Assembly (NCBI RefSeq): GCF_024298965.1
Contig: NZ_CP085193.1
Coordinates: forward strand, 4,898,001-4,962,000
DNA: 64,000 nucleotides
Reading direction: 5' to 3'
DNA from: Streptomyces rapamycinicus NRRL 5491
Lineage (GTDB): Bacteria; Actinomycetota; Actinomycetes; Streptomycetales; Streptomycetaceae
The number at the start of each line of letters is the position of its first letter. The stretch's first letter is position 1. Below are positions 41,853 to 50,011 of the stretch, piece after piece. A program made the position numbers and the translations under genes. Under the pieces are notes generated by a model that was not told where the DNA came from, did no database searches, and saw only the letters and a program-made list of their open reading frames with translations.

Positions 41853-42551
41853 ATGCGCCTCCGCCGCTCCGTCGTCCGCGCCGCGTATCGGACCCTGCGG
41901 GAGCTGAAACTGAGCGACACCGACCCGACCCGGGACATTCGCCTGCCCAGACGGGCTGTCGGGGATGTACGGCCGCTGACCGAGGACGAGACCATCGACC
42001 TGCGTCACCACGCCTCATTCGTCACCCGCCCCAGCCGCCACGGTGCCGCTGCCGCTCTCGCCCTGGCCGGCGGCCACAGCGGCGAGATCGGGCACGTTCG
42101 TGTGCGGGACCTCGATGTCGAGAACCGCCGCGTGTGGATGCACGGTTCCACCAAGACCGATCCACGCTGGTGCCCGCTGGACAACTGGGGTTTCGATATT
42201 CTGGTCAATCGAGCGAGGTTTGTGTCGGCCCGGCAGCTCAGGCCGGAGTCCGGCCCTCGGGCCCGCTTGGCTGTCTCCGATCGTCACGCCTCCGACGCCG
42301 CTCTTCAGGCACGCGTCTGTGTCGCCCTCCGTGATCTGCTCACACGCATTGGTCTCGCCGACGAGGCCGACGTCAAACCCTCTTCTGTCACCGCATGGGC
42401 GGGCGTCGAGACCTTCGAGCGAACCGGGCATATCGAGGAGGCGGCGCGACGCTTGGGCCTGCGCTCCCTTGACCGAGCCGCAGCCGTCATCGGGCATGCA
42501 TGGCGTGAGCAGACACCGCCGGAGTGCTCGCCGGAGGTACGGAGTGCCTGA
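41853..42551 (+). CDS. Tyrosine-recombinase-like protein, N-terminally truncated and lacking catalytic residues
   Basis: 232 aa. MRLRRSVVRAAYRTLRELKLSDTDPTRDIRLPRRAVGDVRPLTEDE matches the end of the SAM-like core-binding domain and the start of the catalytic domain of phage-type integrases. RHGAAAALALAGGHSGEIGHVRVRDLDVENRRVWMHGSTKTDPRWCPL occupies the box I position, but the expected Arg in GxR is replaced (GGHSGEIG). No HxxR or terminal Tyr is evident. The frame is open upstream to a stop at 41787 with integrase-like residues (HVSNSAAAT) and no start. The stop overlaps the start of the transposase-like gene (42544). Confidence 0.6.
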   Translation: MRLRRSVVRAAYRTLRELKLSDTDPTRDIRLPRRAVGDVRPLTEDETIDLRHHASFVTRPSRHGAAAALALAGGHSGEIGHVRVRDLDVENRRVWMHGSTKTDPRWCPLDNWGFDILVNRARFVSARQLRPESGPRARLAVSDRHASDAALQARVCVALRDLLTRIGLADEADVKPSSVTAWAGVETFERTGHIEEAARRLGLRSLDRAAAVIGHAWREQTPPECSPEVRSA

Positions 42552-44037
42552 CGACATCTTCGGCGACCCCAAGCCCACGGCTGACCGGCCCAGGAGGAAA
42601 CGTCAGCTGGCCGACCAGGACCAACGGAGCCAGGAACAGCGGATCGAGGACTGCCTTGAGTACCCCCTCATCTACGAAATGGCGGAACACCTGGTAACGC
42701 CTCAGACGGTCGGCTGTCCCCGCCGCTACCCGCCCGTCGTGTACCTACTGCTCGCTTCACTCATGCCCGTCACCGGATCCAAACGCTCTGCTGTCGGTGC
42801 GCTCACCGACAAGCAGTGGAGCAGATTGCGCGCATCAGTACGTCGCAACGCAGGGCGCAGAACCGCAGCCCTGCTGCCCACCACACCTCCGAGCCGCGGC
42901 CAGTACCTGTACGCCGAGGAGCAACTTCTGGCCCCAAACGTTGATGTGCTGCAAGACCTCTTCGAGCGTCGTGCCATCCAGCAGGCGCTGGAGCAAGGTC
43001 TGTTCCCCATCGACGCCGCCCGCAACTGGTCCCGGCCCGAACGACGCCCGCTTCTCGTGGGTGATGCGACCGTCCCCAAGGCTCCTTCCAAAGCCGAGCA
43101 CTCCCAAACCGTCGACACCACAACCGGCGAGTTCCGCGCCCACCGGGTCGACCCTGCCGCCCGCCTCTATTACGAGAACGGCGAGAAGGAGAAAACGGTG
43201 GCCCGCGGCACCAAATGGTTCTTCGCCTCGGGACGCGACACCGGCTACTGGCGGCGCGTCATCCTCTGCTTCCGTCATGTCTCTGGAGCCGAGTACGAAG
43301 ACGAAGCAGCAGTCGCGGTACGTGCCTTCACCGCACTCCGACCACAGTTGCTCGGCTGCATGGGTACCGTCTACGACGGCGCCTTTCGGGGAGTCCACCG
43401 CGACAGCCTCGCCCGCCTCGGCCTTCTCGTGATCAACAAGCAGCACGGGGCGGTCAGGCCTCGCGCCTACGAACTCCTACGCTACGGACGCTGCCGCCAC
43501 GATCTGTGGTGTGACCAAGGCCGCATCGCTGAGCGCATCCTGCTGGACGATGGAACGAGTGCCCTTGTCCCGGTTCCCGTCTCGCGTATCGAACACCGCC
43601 AAGGCCAGGCCAAGAGCCGCTGGTATCACCTGCTACGTATCCCTTGCCGCCACGGTGGGCACGCTCACCGAGTCCAAGTCGGCATCACCACCACACCCGA
43701 CGACCGATCAGCCCGGGATCGCTCGACCGGCAAACGGCGGCTCAGCGATGTCGAGCGTGACTTCCATCGTGCCGAATACCTCCAGCAGATCCCCGAACAG
43801 ACCCTCGCCCACCAACGGGTCTACCCCTACCGAAGCGACTCCGAGTCCGTCCACAGCCAGTTCGACCGAAGCCTGTGGAATCAGCGCATGATCTCCTACG
43901 GCCTCGAACGCCAAAAAGTCTTTGTCCTGGGCTTCGCTCTCGCACAGAACGCCACAAGCCGTCGCGTCCACAGCGAACGGCACATCACCGCAGAGGAAGC
44001 TCGATCCGGGATTGCCGTGGCCGAAAAGGCGAAATGA
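42544..44037 (+). CDS. DDE-transposase-like protein
   Basis: 497 aa from the GTG at 42544, with GGAGGT about 5 nt before it; the open frame back to 42043 overlaps the recombinase-like gene. A candidate acidic triad is Asp174 (LLVGDATVPKAP), Asp278 (GTVYDGAFRG) and Glu434 (YRSDSESVHSQFDRSLWNQRM), with strand-like hydrophobic residues before each Asp, as in IS4/IS1380-type RNase H-fold transposases. A Cys/His pair occurs in RIPCRHGGHAH. The N-terminus is charged (KPTADRPRRKRQLADQDQRSQEQ). Lower GC3 than core genes. Translationally coupled to the recombinase-like ORF. No terminal repeats identified, so this is not a defined IS. Confidence 0.55.
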   Translation: MPDDIFGDPKPTADRPRRKRQLADQDQRSQEQRIEDCLEYPLIYEMAEHLVTPQTVGCPRRYPPVVYLLLASLMPVTGSKRSAVGALTDKQWSRLRASVRRNAGRRTAALLPTTPPSRGQYLYAEEQLLAPNVDVLQDLFERRAIQQALEQGLFPIDAARNWSRPERRPLLVGDATVPKAPSKAEHSQTVDTTTGEFRAHRVDPAARLYYENGEKEKTVARGTKWFFASGRDTGYWRRVILCFRHVSGAEYEDEAAVAVRAFTALRPQLLGCMGTVYDGAFRGVHRDSLARLGLLVINKQHGAVRPRAYELLRYGRCRHDLWCDQGRIAERILLDDGTSALVPVPVSRIEHRQGQAKSRWYHLLRIPCRHGGHAHRVQVGITTTPDDRSARDRSTGKRRLSDVERDFHRAEYLQQIPEQTLAHQRVYPYRSDSESVHSQFDRSLWNQRMISYGLERQKVFVLGFALAQNATSRRVHSERHITAEEARSGIAVAEKAK

Positions 44038-44188
44038 TGAGCGGCACAGCAGAAGCCCGGTCGTCCTATGGGACGGACAAAGCCCCTCGCCCAGCTCGGC
44101 AATCCCTCCTCCGCCGAGCACTACCGTTGCTCCGCTCAGTACTGGGACCCGCTGCCACCCTCGCGTCTGGCCACAAGCCCTGGACGGC

Positions 44189-44341
44189 ATGACCGGAGTC
44201 ACCGGCTCCACCCGCGTGCAGAAGGCCGTGGCCAGCGCCCGAGGTCACCTGGCGGTCTTCCGCCGCAAGGGCGTCACAGGCGAAGTGGCGTGGTCAGCTC
44301 GCCAAGCGATGGGGCTCAACCTCGACGACCCGTTTGCATAG
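44189..44341 (+). CDS. Short ORF, possible C-terminal gene fragment
   Basis: 50 codons: MTGVTGSTRVQKAVASARGH through VTGEVAWSARQAMGLNLDDPFA, stop at 44341. Codon bias is strongly G/C-ending, unlike the DNA just upstream, so this may be the remnant 3' end of a lost gene or a small gene of the mobile patch. No family recognised and no ribosome site. Confidence 0.3.
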   Translation: MTGVTGSTRVQKAVASARGHLAVFRRKGVTGEVAWSARQAMGLNLDDPFA

Positions 44342-44402
44342 TGCAATAATTAGAAGGGAAGGGCAGTCTTCTGGCCCCTTCGGGCCGGTAGGGACGGTGA
44401 TC

Positions 44403-44666
44403 ATGAACGGGAGAGAAGCAGGCGACTCGACTCTCGAAGCCTATGCGTTCGTCTGTCTCACGTGCGGGCATGGCTGGGAGGAGGAGTACGAGATCCGGCA
44501 CCCGGCTGATGTCCACGGTCTGCGGCATACCGTCTACTTCGTCCATGGGCACCGAGTCGAATCCCCACTGGCGCACGCACGCTGCCCGTCGTGCGAAGGG
44601 CGCAAAATCAGGATTTTGCGGCCCGGCCGGGTGATGTCGGTGTGGAGTGCCCTCCCAGGGCATTGA
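44403..44666 (+). CDS. Small zinc-ribbon-like protein, unknown function
   Basis: 87 aa from the ATG at 44403, preceded by TAGGGACGG. AYAFVCLTCGHGWEEEYEIRHPADVHG and HARCPSCEGRKIRIL supply two CxxC knuckles about 45 residues apart. Streptomycetes carry many short proteins of this layout (CxxCGxxW, then CxxC). Possibly a nucleic-acid or protein-binding ribbon. The frame is open to 44334, but the upstream residues are not conserved-looking. Confidence 0.7.
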   Translation: MNGREAGDSTLEAYAFVCLTCGHGWEEEYEIRHPADVHGLRHTVYFVHGHRVESPLAHARCPSCEGRKIRILRPGRVMSVWSALPGH

Positions 44667-44731
44667 CCCTCGTCTGCGGCGCATGAGGTAGGGCCGCGTC
44701 GTGCGAGCGGTGCCGTTCACCGACGGCATGC

Positions 44732-45261
44732 ATGCCTCGTTCCTCGCCCTGCGCGGCGCCTGGCATAACCCCGCGCGTGCTTGGCTTGTGCATCCCCTGG
44801 TTCGTGGGGATGGCGCTCATCACCCACTTCCTGGCGGGGCTGGACTGGACGACGTCCTTCCAGGTTGGTGCGGTCTGCGGCTTGGCGCTGGGCGTCGCGT
44901 TGTGTTGCATTGCTAGTGAACGGACTGATGGGGCTCCCGGCGCTCGGTGCGAGCCACGAGGCGGTCGGCGGAGCTGAGCAAGTTCGCGGCGCTGCCGGTG
45001 TTGGGCGCGCTGCTGATCTCGCTGGTCGGCGCGCGCTTCGCGCGGCGGGAGAAGCTGGCGGCGGTCTGGTTCGTGGCGAAGGGCTTCGCGTGCGTCGTCT
45101 ACGGCCTGCTCGTGTTCCGAGTCCGGCATCCCGCAGGTATGGGCGGAGGCTCACCGCAAGCGCCGACGGTCGTCGCCTTCGCGCCGCCTCCCCGGATGCG
45201 GGGCTCCCACCGCTGGAGCGCTCACGGGGTAGGCGTTGATGACGTCGTGTCCGGGATGTGA
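44732..45261 (+). pseudogene. Remnants of small membrane protein gene(s)
   Basis: Two overlapping frames each hold a membrane-like piece. At 44732-44977: GLCIPWFVGMALITHFLAGL and SFQVGAVCGLALGVALCCIA. At 44947-45261: FAALPVLGALLISLVGARFA and LAAVWFVAKGFACVVYGLLVF. Neither has a good start, and the hydrophobic parts change frame, suggesting a decayed gene. No family assigned. Confidence 0.35.
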
Positions 45262-45368
45262 CCCGTGTTTCCGCCCCCATTGCTTAGGCTCAAGAGATCC
45301 GTCCCGCCTGTGGCGGCTCTGGCGGCGGCAGCGGCACACGTTCCACGCGACACCCTCGGGAGTGTTCA

Positions 45369-46430
45369 TTGGCTGAGGAGAACGATCCGAAGGACTCCCT
45401 GCTCCTGGCCGTGCTGCCCTTTGGCGTGATGGCGGTCGTGACGGCGCTGGACCTCACCTCGGGACCCGGGGTGGGCCTGCTGCCCCTGGTGTCGCTGGGT
45501 CCGGCCTTCGCGGGACTCACCGGAGGGTGGCGGCGCACGGCTGTCATCGGTGTGGTTGCTGTCGTCCTGTGCCTGGGGCTCAGCGCTTTCGACGGCCTGT
45601 TCGGCACCCGCCGCGGTTTCACCGCGGTGCTCTCGGTGGTGGGCGTCACGGCCGCTGGTCTCGTGGCGGCGGTGTTGCGGCAGCGGCGGGAGGCGGAGCT
45701 GGCCAGCGTCCGGTCGATCGCGGAGGTGGCGCAGCGGGTGCTGCTGCGGCCGGTGCCGCGGAATGCGGGGCGGTTGCGGGTGGCGGTCTCGTACACCTCG
45801 GCGGTGGCCGAGGCGCGCATCGGTGGGGATCTGTACGAGGTGGTGACCTCGCCGCAGGGGGTGCGGCTGATCGTGGGGGATGTGCAGGGCAAGGGGCTGG
45901 AGGCGGTGGAGACCGCGGCCGTGGTCGTGGGCGCCTTCCGGGAGGCGGCGTACGACGAGCCGGACCTGAAGGCCGTCGGTGAACGGCTGGAGCGGGCCTT
46001 GGAACGGCATCTGACCCGGGAGAAGTTCGTCACGGCCGTGTTGGCCGAGGTGAGGGACGGCACCGATTGCACTCTGCTCAACTTCGGTCACCCGGCGCCG
46101 CTGATGGTGCGAGCGGAGGGGGAGGTCCGGTATCTGGCGCCGCCGGAGCGGGCGCTGCCGCTGGGACTGGGCGCGCACGGGGCACCGGGGCCGAAGCCGT
46201 ACCAGGTGTCTTTCGCATCGGGTGACCAGGTGCTCTTCTACACCGACGGGGTGACCGAAGCCCGCGATCCCTCGGGGGTCTTCTATCCGCTGGAGCAGCG
46301 GGTGGGCGGGCTCACGGACCCTGACCCGGAGGCGGCGCTGGCCGCCGTGCGGCAGGACCTGATGGAGCACGTGGGGGGACCGTTGCAGGACGACGCCGCG
46401 ATGCTGTTGCTCCGCCACCGCGACGGCTGA
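45369..46430 (+). CDS. PP2C-type (SpoIIE) serine phosphatase with N-terminal membrane domain
   Basis: 353 aa. TTG start after GGGAG. Residues 10-105 contain about four membrane segments (LLAVLPFGVMAVVTALDL, LLPLVSLGPAFAGLTGG, TAVIGVVAVVLCLGL, TAVLSVVGVTAAGLVAAVL). The rest is a PPM-type phosphatase: RIGGDLYEVV, LIVGDVQGKGLEA, LNFGHPAPL, LFYTDGVTEARD and the metal-binding DDAAMLLLR. Streptomycetes use many such RsbU/SpoIIE-like enzymes against phosphorylated anti-sigma antagonists; the partner is not in the window. Confidence 0.92.
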   Translation: MAEENDPKDSLLLAVLPFGVMAVVTALDLTSGPGVGLLPLVSLGPAFAGLTGGWRRTAVIGVVAVVLCLGLSAFDGLFGTRRGFTAVLSVVGVTAAGLVAAVLRQRREAELASVRSIAEVAQRVLLRPVPRNAGRLRVAVSYTSAVAEARIGGDLYEVVTSPQGVRLIVGDVQGKGLEAVETAAVVVGAFREAAYDEPDLKAVGERLERALERHLTREKFVTAVLAEVRDGTDCTLLNFGHPAPLMVRAEGEVRYLAPPERALPLGLGAHGAPGPKPYQVSFASGDQVLFYTDGVTEARDPSGVFYPLEQRVGGLTDPDPEAALAAVRQDLMEHVGGPLQDDAAMLLLRHRDG

Positions 46431-46444
46431 CATGGATCGGGGCG

Positions 46445-46475
46445 GGGCGGGCGGATGAGCCCTCTCCGCCCGCCC
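46445..46475. terminator. Bidirectional terminator
   Basis: GGGCGGGCGGA (46445-46455), 9-nt loop, TCCGCCCGCCC (46465-46475): 11-bp perfect arms between the convergent phosphatase and DUF4142 genes. Confidence 0.85.
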
Positions 46476-46513
46476 GGTGCGCACCGTCGTCCGCCCTGCG
46501 ATGGGTGCGGAGG

Positions 46514-47179
46514 TCAGAAGGAGGAGGCGATGTCGTCGTAGGTGGCGGCGTCGACCAGTCCGGAGTCGTCCAGGACGTTCTGGTGGTCCAGGACGGTGAG
46601 GTTGACCTCGGAGGCGAAGCGGCGCATCAGGGAGTTCTTGGTGCTGGCGCGGACCTGGGCGATGGTGACGAAGATCTTCCCGTGGGTGCCGCGGAGGATG
46701 TTGGCGAACTTCTTGTCGAAGTCGGCCCCTTGGGCGTTCTCCAGGGTACGGACGAAGCCCTGCTGCTCGGGGCTGGCCTCGTCCGGCAGGGAGACGTTCA
46801 GTGCCTCGGCGGTGTTGCGGACGAACTCATCCAGCTTGGAGTGTCCGTCCATCACGTGCATCCCGGCCCGTTTGACGGCCTCGCTGGTGGCGTGGGTCTG
46901 CGCGAGCCGTCCGGCCGGCGCCTCCCACAGGTTGGCCTGCCGCACTTTCGCGAGGAACTCCATGTCCAGCTTGCTCACCGGCCCGGCCGTGGTGACCACA
47001 TCACCGGGCGCGGCCGGTTTCGCGCTGGGGAAGCTCGCCGAGGAGTTCTCCGTGGCGCTCGCGTCGCCCCGGGTGGCCCAGACGATGGCTCCGGCGATGA
47101 CGGCCAGGGCGAGGAGCAAGACGCCCGCGATGGTGAGGTTGCGTGAGCGGCCGGGTACTGACCGGGCGTGAGCGGTCAT
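46514..47179 (-). CDS. DUF4142 secreted/anchored protein
   Basis: 221 aa. Basic N-terminus, one hydrophobic segment (16-34), then an exported helical domain. LDMEFLAKVRQANLWEAPAGRLAQTHATSEAVKRAGMHVMDGHSKLDEFV is the DUF4142 (ferritin-like four-helix) signature. The conserved His (HVMDGHSKL) and later DHQNVLDDSGL fit. No catalytic function is known. AGGAGGCACC precedes the ATG. A TGCAAAATTTGCA palindrome lies 87-99 bp upstream, related to sites before the GlxA-like and ClC genes. Confidence 0.9.
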   Translation of the reverse strand: MTAHARSVPGRSRNLTIAGVLLLALAVIAGAIVWATRGDASATENSSASFPSAKPAAPGDVVTTAGPVSKLDMEFLAKVRQANLWEAPAGRLAQTHATSEAVKRAGMHVMDGHSKLDEFVRNTAEALNVSLPDEASPEQQGFVRTLENAQGADFDKKFANILRGTHGKIFVTIAQVRASTKNSLMRRFASEVNLTVLDHQNVLDDSGLVDAATYDDIASSF

Positions 47180-47265
47180 GGTGCCTCCTGGATCGGATGT
47201 GCGTCCGCCCGCTAGGAGACGGACGCGTGCGTCGTGGGCACGCAGAACGCTAGGCTTTTAGACAC

Positions 47266-47278
47266 TGCAAAATTTGCA
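47266..47278. promoter_or_regulatory. TGCAAA-type palindrome upstream of DUF4142 gene
   Basis: TGCAAA-A-TTTGCA, perfect 6-bp arms, in an AT-rich patch that is unusual for this genome. Member of a set of three similar sites (with 49356 and 51819). Confidence 0.7.
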
Positions 47279-47356
47279 CTTTGATTAAGAGTGCGGAACC
47301 GATGGCAGAGCCCCCTCCGATTCGCTACAGTCCCGCTCCCCGGCGCCGTCGTGGCG

Positions 47357-49312
47357 TCACCGTACGTGGATCCAGGCGGCCTTGGACGGTGTGCCGTGCC
47401 GGTTGGTGACGAAGAGCATGTACCAGCCGGAGGGAACCAGGGCGGGGTCCTTGGGGACGGTGACGGTCACCGATTTTCGCCCGCGGCGGATGTCCAGTGC
47501 GACGGAGCGCTGGTCGACGTCGGTGACATGGGTGGCGGATCCGGGGTGGATCAGCCGGGCGGTCCTGATCTGGGCGGCCTGAGAGGTGGTGTAAGTGACG
47601 GTGTGGCCGCGGTGAACCTGACGGGCGCCGCGATGGAGGCGTGGCCGCGATGTCCCGTACAGCGAGGGCGGGGTGTAGACCTCGACGCGCTGCTCGAAGG
47701 TCCCCGGACGGGTGTTGTCCTTGTCGCCGAATAGAGGGTCGGAGCCGAAGACGGCGACCCGTCCGTCGGGCAGGAGCAGCGCTTCGGTGTGGTAGTCGCG
47801 GCCCACGGTGGGGGCGGCGGCGGGGGTGAAGGAGCGCGAGCGCGGGTGATAGATCTGGGCCCGGAGGATGTCGCTGGCGCCGCGGCCCCGGTAATCCCGG
47901 GAGCCGCCGGTGGTGAAGACGGTGTCGTCCGGCATGATGACGCTGTTGAGGTAGCGGGTCTTCTCCGGCAGATCGGGCCCACGCCGGAAGACCGGATGAC
48001 GAGAGGTCAGGTTGACGATGGCGGTGCGGGCGGTGGACCGCCGCGATTCGCCGACCCCGCCTCCGCCGAGGACCATCACCGTCTGGTCCTGCGCGGGCGG
48101 AAGCAGCACCGAGGACGACGTCTCCAGCGCCTCGGGGTCGGACAGGCCCCGGACCGGGCGGAAGGTGTTGTGCTTCAGGTCCCAGACACCGGGAACGCGC
48201 CCCTGGCCGGCGGGACCGTACCCGGCGTTGGAACCGGAGTAGAACAGCTTGCCGCCCTTGAGCAGGAACAGCGTCGGGTAGGTCGGGAAGTAGCGGTGCG
48301 GCCCTGCGGTCCAGGTCCGCCTCACCGGGTCGTAGATCTCGTTCTTCCCCGGCACGACCTGCCCGATGTCGTCCAGCCCGGAGACGGCGAGGATGCGCCC
48401 GTCGGCCAGGCTGACCAGAGTGGGGTACCAGCGGGCCTGCCGCATCGAGTCGGTGCGGACGTACTTCTCGGTGAACGGGTCGAATACATAGGCGTCCCTG
48501 ATGCCCTGGAAACCCTTCTTGTCCATGCCGAGTTTGTTGGCCATGCCGTAGAAGTTGTGTCTGTCATCCCCGGTCAGGCCCTTGATTTCATACTGCTCGG
48601 AGGTGTTGGTGATGCCTTGCCGGCCTGGTGCGGTCGCTTCGACGTAGACGCGTGCCTCGCTCGCCGTGATGGTCACCTTCGCCTTCTTGTGGCTCTTTCC
48701 CTTCTTCCCTTGCCGCGTCGAGGTCGTCTTCTTGGCCCTGGGGACGCGGACGGCCAGTTGCGAGGCGTACTCCTTCCCGTGGGGGGAACGGAAGAGGGTT
48801 CCCTTGGGGAACACGTGCGCCTTGTCCGGGTCCTCGTTCTTGATGAGCATGGCGCCCCCGGCCCGCTTCACATCCCCTCGCAGGACCTCATAGCGCGCCG
48901 TGCCACCGGCGATCAGGAGCCGTCCGTCGGGCAGCTGAGTGTGTCCGGAGCAGAACAGGTCCTTCGGAGTGGCAATCTTCTGGAACGTGTTCCCGGCGGG
49001 GTCCCAGAGGGTGCTTTTGAAGGCACCGCCTTCGAACAGCCTGATGTCGTTGCCGGATCCCGCGATCAGCAGGACCTTGCCGGTGGGCAGGAGCGTGGCG
49101 TGGATGGAGTTGAGCTGGGATCTTTCCGGCATGTCGGCCACATCCCAGTGGCCGTAGCGAGCCAGGTACTTCGGCTGGTTGATCTTGAATTCATGGTATC
49201 TGGACCGTGAGATGTCCATCAGAGCAGGTGCGTTGAGTCCGGCGGCCATCGCGACAAGCGTGGCGCCGAGCAGGGTCCTGCGCTGTGCGGGGTTCGGCTT
49301 GAGCACCCTCAT
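47357..49312 (-). CDS. GlxA-like copper radical oxidase (kelch, galactose oxidase fold)
   Basis: 651 aa from the ATG at 49312 with AAGGA upstream. Single N-terminal membrane/signal segment (RRTLLGATLVAMAAGLNAPA), then a seven-bladed kelch propeller and a C-terminal DUF1929 immunoglobulin-like domain (PRLHRGARQVHRGHTVTYTT onwards). Radical-copper residues fit: Cys in LFCSGHTQLPDGRLLIAGG for the Tyr-Cys cofactor, RWYPTLVSLADGRIL, axial Tyr and ligand His in GRDYHTEALLLPDGR, and ligand His in GSATHVTDVDQRSV. A Lys-rich insertion lies at KKTTSTRQGKKGKSHKKAK. GlxA of S. coelicolor works beside the glycan synthase CslA; no cslA is here, so this may be a paralogue. Confidence 0.88.
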   Translation of the reverse strand: MRVLKPNPAQRRTLLGATLVAMAAGLNAPALMDISRSRYHEFKINQPKYLARYGHWDVADMPERSQLNSIHATLLPTGKVLLIAGSGNDIRLFEGGAFKSTLWDPAGNTFQKIATPKDLFCSGHTQLPDGRLLIAGGTARYEVLRGDVKRAGGAMLIKNEDPDKAHVFPKGTLFRSPHGKEYASQLAVRVPRAKKTTSTRQGKKGKSHKKAKVTITASEARVYVEATAPGRQGITNTSEQYEIKGLTGDDRHNFYGMANKLGMDKKGFQGIRDAYVFDPFTEKYVRTDSMRQARWYPTLVSLADGRILAVSGLDDIGQVVPGKNEIYDPVRRTWTAGPHRYFPTYPTLFLLKGGKLFYSGSNAGYGPAGQGRVPGVWDLKHNTFRPVRGLSDPEALETSSSVLLPPAQDQTVMVLGGGGVGESRRSTARTAIVNLTSRHPVFRRGPDLPEKTRYLNSVIMPDDTVFTTGGSRDYRGRGASDILRAQIYHPRSRSFTPAAAPTVGRDYHTEALLLPDGRVAVFGSDPLFGDKDNTRPGTFEQRVEVYTPPSLYGTSRPRLHRGARQVHRGHTVTYTTSQAAQIRTARLIHPGSATHVTDVDQRSVALDIRRGRKSVTVTVPKDPALVPSGWYMLFVTNRHGTPSKAAWIHVR

Positions 49313-49355
49313 GTATGTCCTTCCCCGAGATGACGCCCGATGAGTATCTTGAGTC

Positions 49356-49372
49356 CATGCAACGTTTGCATG
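49356..49372. promoter_or_regulatory. TGCAA-type palindrome upstream of the GlxA-like gene
   Basis: CATGCAA-CGT-TTGCATG, perfect 7-bp arms, 44-60 bp before the ATG at 49312. One of three similar sites; it is also between this gene and the divergent nitroreductase. Confidence 0.75.
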
Positions 49373-49484
49373 ATCGAAGTAGTTGTTGGTCGCGAACCGC
49401 CGACCGTGCCTCTCATCGGGGGATGCGCGGAGAGGTGAGGTGGGGCCAAGGTGGCCCGCTCCGGAGCGGGGAGGAGATCGACCG

Positions 49485-49985
49485 ATGAGGGCCCGACGCA
49501 TGCGGGTGCGCTCGGCCTCCGGGCTGCGGAGGGTGGCGTTTCGGGCGCCGATTCTGCTCTATCGGTGGCATCTGGGGTGGTTGCTGGGCGGTCGGATGCT
49601 GCTGCTCACCCATACCGGCCGCATGAGTGGCTTGCCGCGACAGGTCGTCTTGGAGGTGACGGGCCGGGATCCGCGGACCGGCGCGTATCACCTCGCCTCC
49701 GGTTTCGGTACGGGCGCGCAGTGGTATCGCAACATCCAGCACACTCCGCGGGTCACCATCCAGGTCGGGCGGCACAGGATGGCTGCGGTGGCGCGGCCGC
49801 TGAGCCCGGAGGAGTCCGGGCGGCTGATGGCCGCCTACGCCCTGCGGCATCCGCGTCTGGCCCGTGGACTGATGCGGATGTGCGGTCTGAAGACCGACGG
49901 CAGTGCGGAGGACTACCACCGCATCGGCCAGGACTGCATCCCCTTCGTCCGAGTCCTCCCCGATGAGCAGGGCGCGCGTCGGTGA
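49485..49985 (+). CDS. Deazaflavin-dependent nitroreductase family protein
   Basis: 166 aa from the ATG at 49485, behind GAGGAG. LLTHTGRMSGLPRQVVLEVTGRDPRTGAYHLASGFGTGAQWYRNIQHTPRVTIQVGRHRMAAVARPLSPEE is the F420H2-dependent (Ddn-like) split beta-barrel pattern, with THTGRxSGxPR and GxxxxWYRNIxxxP as its best marks. Ends DCIPFVRVLP. Reduces an unknown quinone or nitro substrate with F420. Divergent from the GlxA-like gene and convergent with clc. Confidence 0.88.
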   Translation: MRARRMRVRSASGLRRVAFRAPILLYRWHLGWLLGGRMLLLTHTGRMSGLPRQVVLEVTGRDPRTGAYHLASGFGTGAQWYRNIQHTPRVTIQVGRHRMAAVARPLSPEESGRLMAAYALRHPRLARGLMRMCGLKTDGSAEDYHRIGQDCIPFVRVLPDEQGARR

Positions 49986-50011
49986 ATTGCGGCGCGGGAC
50001 TCGGCACGCGG

